Of a stretch of 64,000 nucleotides of DNA, positions 59,227 to 64,000 are shown in pieces. A model generated the notes under the pieces. The model saw only the letters and a program-made list of their open reading frames with translations. It made no database searches and had not been told where the DNA came from. A program made the position numbers and the translations under genes. This DNA comes from Siphonodentalium dalli. Its lineage: Eukaryota; Mollusca; Scaphopoda; Gadilida; Siphonodentaliidae. Numbering within the stretch: the stretch's first letter is position 1; each line of letters begins with the position of its first letter. The DNA lies in contig CP136062.1 of the NCBI GenBank assembly GCA_032622095.1, positions 153,074,875-153,138,874 of the forward strand, read 5' to 3'.

Positions 59227-59618
59227 CTGTGCTTTGGACAGAGAAAATCAAGTCTGTCAGTCTGTTCATCTGTGAGCAACGGGTAGCCCTGGCATTTTGC
59301 ATGTACCCAGTAGTTACAGGCCTCTTCTGGTGGCATATCGCACCCAAGCCATCGCTCTTCTTCTACTGTCTCGTCCTTCCATATCACAGCGCATTCTCTA
59401 CAAATTTTGATGCCAGCGATTGCCTCTTCGCACCACTGGGATTCAGCATTCCGGTACGTCGTAATGTTACCCGGGGGTGGCGGACTCATCACGTGACTCT
59501 CTGGTTCTGGTTGCACGTAGGGATGATCTATTGCTATGCCGGATGGTGGTTCTGCTATACTCTCCGTAAGTGGTACCGCCCGTGGTGTCTCCTCGTTGTT
59601 ATTGGAGTTACTCTCCAC
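59227..59618 (-). CDS. PHD-finger exon (internal, partial gene)
   Basis: A 392-bp minus-strand open exon flanked by TATGCTAG (acceptor, AG at 59619-59620) and CACAG/GTAAAC (donor at 59226). It encodes a Pro/Glu-rich leader (PEPESHVMSPPPPGN), then ICRECAVIWKDETVEEERWL, GCDMPPEEACNYWVHAKCQG and FLCPKH. The Cys/His order C-C-C-C-H-C-C-H is that of a PHD finger, with His in place of the usual last Cys. PHD fingers read histone tails. Such fingers also sit at the ends of many transposase proteins, which fits the position inside the TIRs. GTG 59616-59618 begins the frame but is not a start codon: the exon starts at a splice site. Flanking exons were not found. No stop or frameshift inside. Confidence 0.75.
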
Positions 59619-60095
59619 CTAGCATATAAAACAGGCGCCATAACATAAGAATTCAAACCACTTTGGTTGTTTCTTGCATATTCATTATACATCACTGGAT
59701 TCGGAGATTGACATTGAATATAGGTTCAGATTGTATGAACATCGTCACTTAATAACATGTGTTGATCTTTATGGGTCATGGATGGCCAATATTTATGTTA
59801 AGGCACTGGCAGCGTGCACTGTGGTTAATGCACAATCGGTATAAAAAGAAGGAATTTCAAAATAAATAGATATTTTGTTCTTATATATATGTATCACATA
59901 ATAAACCCACAAAACCAGCTTCGTAATAATTGGTCAGATACACGTGTAATATTAGCGCGTGCGATGACGTCACGCCATTACCTGAATGACTAGCGATTGT
60001 TGAAGTTTATCAGTTTATGGTTGTTATTTTCTATGAATACTTCTGGTTGTTTCGCGTTTATTTGATCATGTGATAAAATGTGTCTCAAAATCGTT

Positions 60096-60193
60096 CTATT
60101 TTATACGTAATTTATCAACCTCGTCCACTAAATTCTATTTGAGCTGAGGTTTAATCGAATTTAGTGAACTCGGTTGATAAATTCCGTATAATA
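60096..60193. repeat. inverted repeat, 38-bp arms
   Basis: TTATACGTAATTTATCAACC pairs with GGTTGATAAATTCCGTATAA, and CACTAAATT with AATTTAGTG, around a 12-15-bp loop. It could be a hairpin MITE. The region 59621-60515 has no exon I can support. Confidence 0.8.
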
Positions 60194-60517
60194 TAGAAAC
60201 TCGTGTGAGATCTTCTATATTTCTTTATGAACATTTTGAACGTTGAATTTATTTGAAATATTTTTCAAACTTATATTCAATACACACACAAGCTTTATAA
60301 AAACATCAAAATATACTTAATTCTACTCCATGTTTTACTCCCATTTCTGGCGTCGCCCAGTAGTACCCTGCTGAGCTGGGGGTTTTTATTTCCAAGTACG
60401 CCTCCATGCCAGTTTGGGTACAAATTTCATTGACCTAAAAATAAAACATACTTGAATAAATCATTTCCATACGCAGATACGCAAAAATATTGATGAACAG
60501 ACTGGAAAAACTAATGA

Positions 60518-61864
60518 TGGCGAAAGAAAGGAATTGCGAAAACGGACATTTCCAAGGAAATAGCACACTGGCGACAAATACTTCGTAATGCGGATTATGT
60601 TGCTGACTCAAAGGTGCGTGTTTGTAACTCCATTGGCCAGTGAGCTTTCTAACCCTGTAACTAAACGCTCTGTGGATAAACAAGGGAAATATTGTAATCA
60701 CACTGAATCATTTAAAAGCGACATAATCGAATTGCCATTTTGGAAGCCATCTTCAGAAACAAAATATTTTTACATCTTTTTGCTTGTTGAATTGTTTCCA
60801 GCGTGTAAATATTTTTATATTTATGTTAATATGTTATTCCTCATCTCATCTCTCCTGATCTTCCGGTGTATCGTTCTCTCTGTCACATGAAATGTATTGT
60901 TTCTTACAGATAACACGACCAGTACAAGCCATCGGAGCGACATCACCAACGCTAGATGGGGATGTGTCCACCATCCATAACCAAAGTGTGACCAATATGA
61001 TGGTGTATATCGACTATGTGTTCGACAATTCTGATTATAGAGGCGCTCCCATCGAAACGGTAGTTGTGACTGAGGAGGATAGGGGGAAAGCAGGTAATAC
61101 TTGTGAAAAAATATGATATCTCGTCTACATATAAGTTTTTGTAAATGTTCAACTTTAAAATGAAGGCATTGAGCATTAAACCATTCAATTCAATTCAATT
61201 CAGAGAGCATGCAGTGCAAAACGAAGGCTGAATTAAATTCGATGATGAAAGAGAAACTGGAGCTTTTGAAAAGAGCAGGGATCGAAGATCTACACAAGCA
61301 GTTTTCGGAAGCGTGGGCTGCTGCGAAACATGTTAAAAAAGAAACGCTGGTCAAATTGGTGGTCGAAATTGACGAAACAATTGATGGGTTGAGGCAACAC
61401 TTTGCTGCCGACCGCGAAGCAAGTTATGATGGTACGTTATAGTTATGTGATTCTATCGATCTGTCTATATCTCAGTCAATATAATACTCACACTTTTGAA
61501 TAATGTCCGTATACGTTTGCTGAGGCACTGTGTTCGTCTCGAACTGTTAGTAATGTACTCAATTTTCCGAGGACCAGTCTTTCGCACGAGGTACCCGACC
61601 CTTTGTGTTGTTTCCTGTGTTCGTGTTTCTGCCTTGTTTAGCTTCGAAGAGTACTGCATCGTTTGAATTTCGTTTTGACTGAAATGAGCAAAAACATGAT
61701 TATCATTTTATGGTTTTGTGTTTATATTCATGGGATGTTTTGTACACTGGCAGTCACTTATCATAAAATAAATACTATGTTTTCGTGTTATTTTTCCAGA
61801 ACCAATTATAGAGGACCAGGAGAGCGACACGGACCCAGATATGCCACCACTGGAATCTGATTAG
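60518..61864 (+). CDS. 3' end of a spliced gene: four exons, coiled coil and acidic tail
   Basis: Exons: about 60518-60613, 60910-61093, 61204-61431 and 61800-61864. Donors GTGCGT, GTAATA, GTACGT and acceptors CTTACAG, ATTCAG, TTCCAG all join in frame (phases 0, 1, 1) and the last exon ends at TAG. The first exon reads KEIAHWRQILRNADYVADSK, its 5' limit blocked by TGA at 60515. The second has TSPTLDGDVSTIHNQSV and VTEEDRGKA. The third is helical and charged (LNSMMKEKLELLKRAGIEDL, VKLVVEIDETIDGLRQHF), probably a coiled coil. The last is acidic (EDQESDTDPDMPPLESD). I do not recognise the family. It lies within the TIR element, downstream of the broken transposase-like gene and antisense to the PHD exon. 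It could be that gene's own C-terminus or a second protein. No stop or shift within it, unlike its neighbour. Confidence 0.72.
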
Positions 61865-62834
61865 GAGCTAGTAGTTGTGAAACAAATTCAAAAATGATGG
61901 AAGCTAAGTATGATACCTGCTTACAACGAACAGTCTATTACCAACATGCTAATGCATTTACATTATATATACATATAAAACAAATACGATATCCATTGTT
62001 ATTTATATTGATTCTGTACTTATGTGGATCTTATATGCCTACTTTAATCTATAATGGATTGATGACATTATAAAGTTATACATTTAATTTAACTTACCAT
62101 TTTCGAGTTCTTCTAGTATAAAATCTTCCGATTTGTGATTGTTTAGGTCGCAGAATGGAACACGACTCGACAAAAACGCTGCATTAAATACCCCAGCCGG
62201 GAATAATCGGATCAATTTGATCACTCAATTCATGATTTGGACCAAATCGTGTGACTGATTTCTGCCACGCATTGAAGCCCCTATTCAAGCGCACTCAGCA
62301 TTTTCCAGCACGCTATTGTGATTGCTTGTTGTCTAACTCACGCAAGGACTGAATTTTACTTCAAATTCCATGTATACATACACAAGAAACGTTGAAGTTA
62401 TGTATTTTTGCGAGTCACACTCACAGTTACAAGAATGAGTTTCCGTACTTTCGGGCTCGAGGTGTTCCCCTTTTACTTATTTTAAGCCGGCCTTCAAACT
62501 TCGTTTTAGAATTATCCTATTGCTACTTCCGGAAATTGTAAGACATTTAATTTTCGGCGATAAAGATTGCTTTTAATATAGTTTTAATGATATTCCGCAT
62601 TGGCAAGAGAGTTATTAAACCGTTATGACAGACATTGGTCGCCATATTAAGTTTTCAAACAAAAACAGCATCGCTGTATCGACAAAAGGCAACATTATGT
62701 CACAAAGCAAATGACGGTTCTGATTTGGAAAAAGTAAGCCGAGAATAGGGTCACCTAATTTCGATGCGCAAATTAGCGCGTCCTGTTAATTAACGAAAAA
62801 CAACCGCTTTGAGAGTAGAATATATAGCTGAATA
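61865..62834. other. 3' flank and subterminal region of the TIR element
   Basis: No gene. From about 62640 to 62780 it matches the stray fragment at 39300-39440. TTTTCAAACAAAAACAGC near 62655 is also found, inverted, just inside the left TIR (53763-53780), so the subterminal regions share repeats. Confidence 0.6.
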
Positions 62835-62873
62835 CAGCTAGGTTAGCTGAATACAGCTATTGTAGCTGTATTT

Positions 62874-63995
62874 TCACATTTGCCAGACCTGTATATATGG
62901 ATAAATGAGGCGACAATTAGTTGTGGTACTTGTGATGGTGCTTAGGGAATCACCCGGGGTCCACATGAACCTTTTGTTGTCACATTTCAGATTCATAATC
63001 CCACCAGTGAGAGCAGCTTCCTCGTTGGAAGGAACATAGCTGACTTGTTTTGTTTTTTTTGAACGATCACGTATTTCGTCAAGGACAAACAAACAAAGAA
63101 TGTGTCCTTTATGTTCATCGGTGTCCGCCAAAGCCATACATGCAAGAATATCCTTTATGGTGATGGAGTCGATATCGGTTTCTTGGTTCCCCGGCGTGTG
63201 TGGATTTGGAAATTTGCTCAAACCTTGAACTTGCCGTAGTCTGTCACCAGACTTGCAACACCCACTTTCATTTGATAATAATCGCATCAATGTTGCTTTG
63301 AATGTGGGTGTGTCACCAACTAAGACTGTAGAGCAATTTTCACCATATGGTTCATTAATGTCATCTTCAAACTCAACCACCGCAAGTCTGTGTTCGGAGT
63401 AATCATTTACTGTGTCGTCCGTTGTTGGGGCACGTTCACTTTGAAATCCGATTATATGTCCATTTGGTTTCTTCAATGACACAACTTCTGTCTGTGATAT
63501 AGTTGTGTTGATACCACTTTGAAGCGTTGCTTTGGCTGTATCTCTACCAGTGTCCCATAGACTCTTGAATTCCAATGACGCGCACAATAAGTTTCTAGTC
63601 CAATGGGTCGGTGACGTGTGGTCCACATGACCAGATAATCGGTTGGTTTTCTGTCTCCAATCGGGGTGTCGGGAATATATGTCATCAATCACCATCGCTC
63701 GTTGAAGTCTATTTTCTAACTGTTGAACGTCACACGACCTGTCGTGGGTCTGCGTACGAACTGAGGAAAATAACTGTTCAACTTGGTCACTACCAAGTTG
63801 GTAGAACAATAGCGGTTTCTCAGGGTAGTAACACTTAAAATTAGCTGCTGCAAATATGACGTCCTGAATCGTACACTGCAGATCGTGGTACAGGACGTTT
63901 GGCATTAGATTGTGGTCATGCCTGTACATATAAAACATGGCATGTCCCATCACGCTGACATCAACCAGCATTTGTTCAACAGAATAATTTGGCAT
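62874..63995 (-). CDS. transposase-like protein, C-terminal portion, cut by the TIR insertion
   Basis: A 373-codon frame open to the window edge. It has VSVMGHAMFYMYRHDHNLMP, LYHDLQCTIQDVIFAAANF, QLGSDQVEQLFSSVRTQTHD, VIDDIYSRHPDWRQKTNRLS and HTSPTHWTRNLL. The 'L(G/D)xDxxExLFxxxRT ... RHPxW' layout is that of a large uncharacterised family in basidiomycete fungi and invertebrates with the look of a mobile-element protein. The D/E in SDQVEQLF recalls the last acidic residue of RNase H-fold transposases such as the P/THAP9 group (inference). The first ATG (63993-63995) is probably not the true start. The last six codons and the TGA (62874-62891) come from the neighbouring TIR, so the natural end is lost or displaced. 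No internal stop: the family copy was intact when the insertion occurred, or is still young. Confidence 0.75.
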   Translation of the reverse strand: MPNYSVEQMLVDVSVMGHAMFYMYRHDHNLMPNVLYHDLQCTIQDVIFAAANFKCYYPEKPLLFYQLGSDQVEQLFSSVRTQTHDRSCDVQQLENRLQRAMVIDDIYSRHPDWRQKTNRLSGHVDHTSPTHWTRNLLCASLEFKSLWDTGRDTAKATLQSGINTTISQTEVVSLKKPNGHIIGFQSERAPTTDDTVNDYSEHRLAVVEFEDDINEPYGENCSTVLVGDTPTFKATLMRLLSNESGCCKSGDRLRQVQGLSKFPNPHTPGNQETDIDSITIKDILACMALADTDEHKGHILCLFVLDEIRDRSKKTKQVSYVPSNEEAALTGGIMNLKCDNKRFMWTPGDSLSTITSTTTNCRLIYPYIQVWQM

Positions 63996-64000
63996 GGCAA

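Larger units (their letters stand above)
53715..62891. mobile_element. 9.18-kb TIR-bounded segment with several genes (candidate large transposon)
   Basis: Both ends read CAGGTCTGGCAAATGTGA inward. The inverted repeats (53715-53771 and 62835-62891) match at 54 of 57 positions and hold a 21-bp palindrome around TACAGCTACAGTAGCTGTA. TATATAT flanks both sides (53708-53714 and 62892-62898), compatible with a target duplication, though AT-rich sequence makes that weaker. CAG ends with 7-9-bp duplications occur in hAT, KDZ and related superfamilies. The interior holds a broken transposase-like gene, an antisense PHD exon and a spliced plus-strand gene end. Removing the later 2.0-kb insertion leaves about 7.1 kb. 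It cuts a minus-strand gene at its right end. Confidence 0.72.

Noticed and set aside
59229-59648. Plus-strand 139-codon frame
   Set aside because: Antisense to the PHD exon, whose Cys/His ligands and splice sites support the minus strand.

Overview
The window is eukaryotic genomic DNA, AT-rich and very sparse in genes. Spliced exons with GT-AG introns, a C-type lectin exon, CR1/L2-type LINE reverse transcriptase, tRNA-derived SINE sequence, TTAA- and TA-flanked MITEs and Helentron-like repeats rich in GACCTTGACCTT runs all point to a metazoan. The style fits a marine invertebrate, most likely a mollusc, but no sequence here fixes the species. I see no bacterial or organellar genes.

Layout. 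At 0-0.5 kb is the last exon of a C-type-lectin-like gene, with a 44-bp minisatellite in its intron. From 0.5 to 31 kb there is essentially no gene: palindromic MITEs, minisatellites, a roughly 2.5-kb array of a 30-bp repeat (4.14-6.63 kb) lying between two inverted copies of one MITE family, a 1.7-kb dispersed element (7.98-9.66 kb), a foldback Tc1/mariner-like MITE (12.2 kb), a TTAA MITE (17.0 kb) and diverged tandem arrays (20.7-21.9 kb). From 31 to 48.6 kb lie the tail of one LINE in two inverted copies (31.2-32.1 and 39.9-40.7 kb), a 3.5-kb TIR element with a clear 8-bp target duplication (32.92-36.42 kb), fragments of other LINEs (36.7-38.9 and 48.2 kb), a second TTAA MITE (45.8 kb) and Helentron-like repeat blocks.

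The right end is the densest part. A decayed CR1/L2-type LINE occupies 50.0-53.4 kb on the minus strand. Next to it is what I think is the main discovery: a 9.18-kb segment (53715-62891) bounded by 57-bp inverted repeats and TATATAT on both sides. It holds a broken plus-strand gene of a repetitive transposase-like family (54.3-58.9 kb), itself split by a 2.0-kb insertion that carries a SINE. It also holds an antisense PHD-finger exon (59.2-59.6 kb) and a well-formed spliced plus-strand gene end with a coiled coil and acidic tail (60.5-61.9 kb). The right inverted repeat cuts into a long minus-strand coding region (62.87-64.0 kb) of a second transposase-like family.

Few genes here cooperate in a pathway. 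The window is best read as layers of transposon insertion, nested in at least three places, around the edge of one host gene (the lectin).
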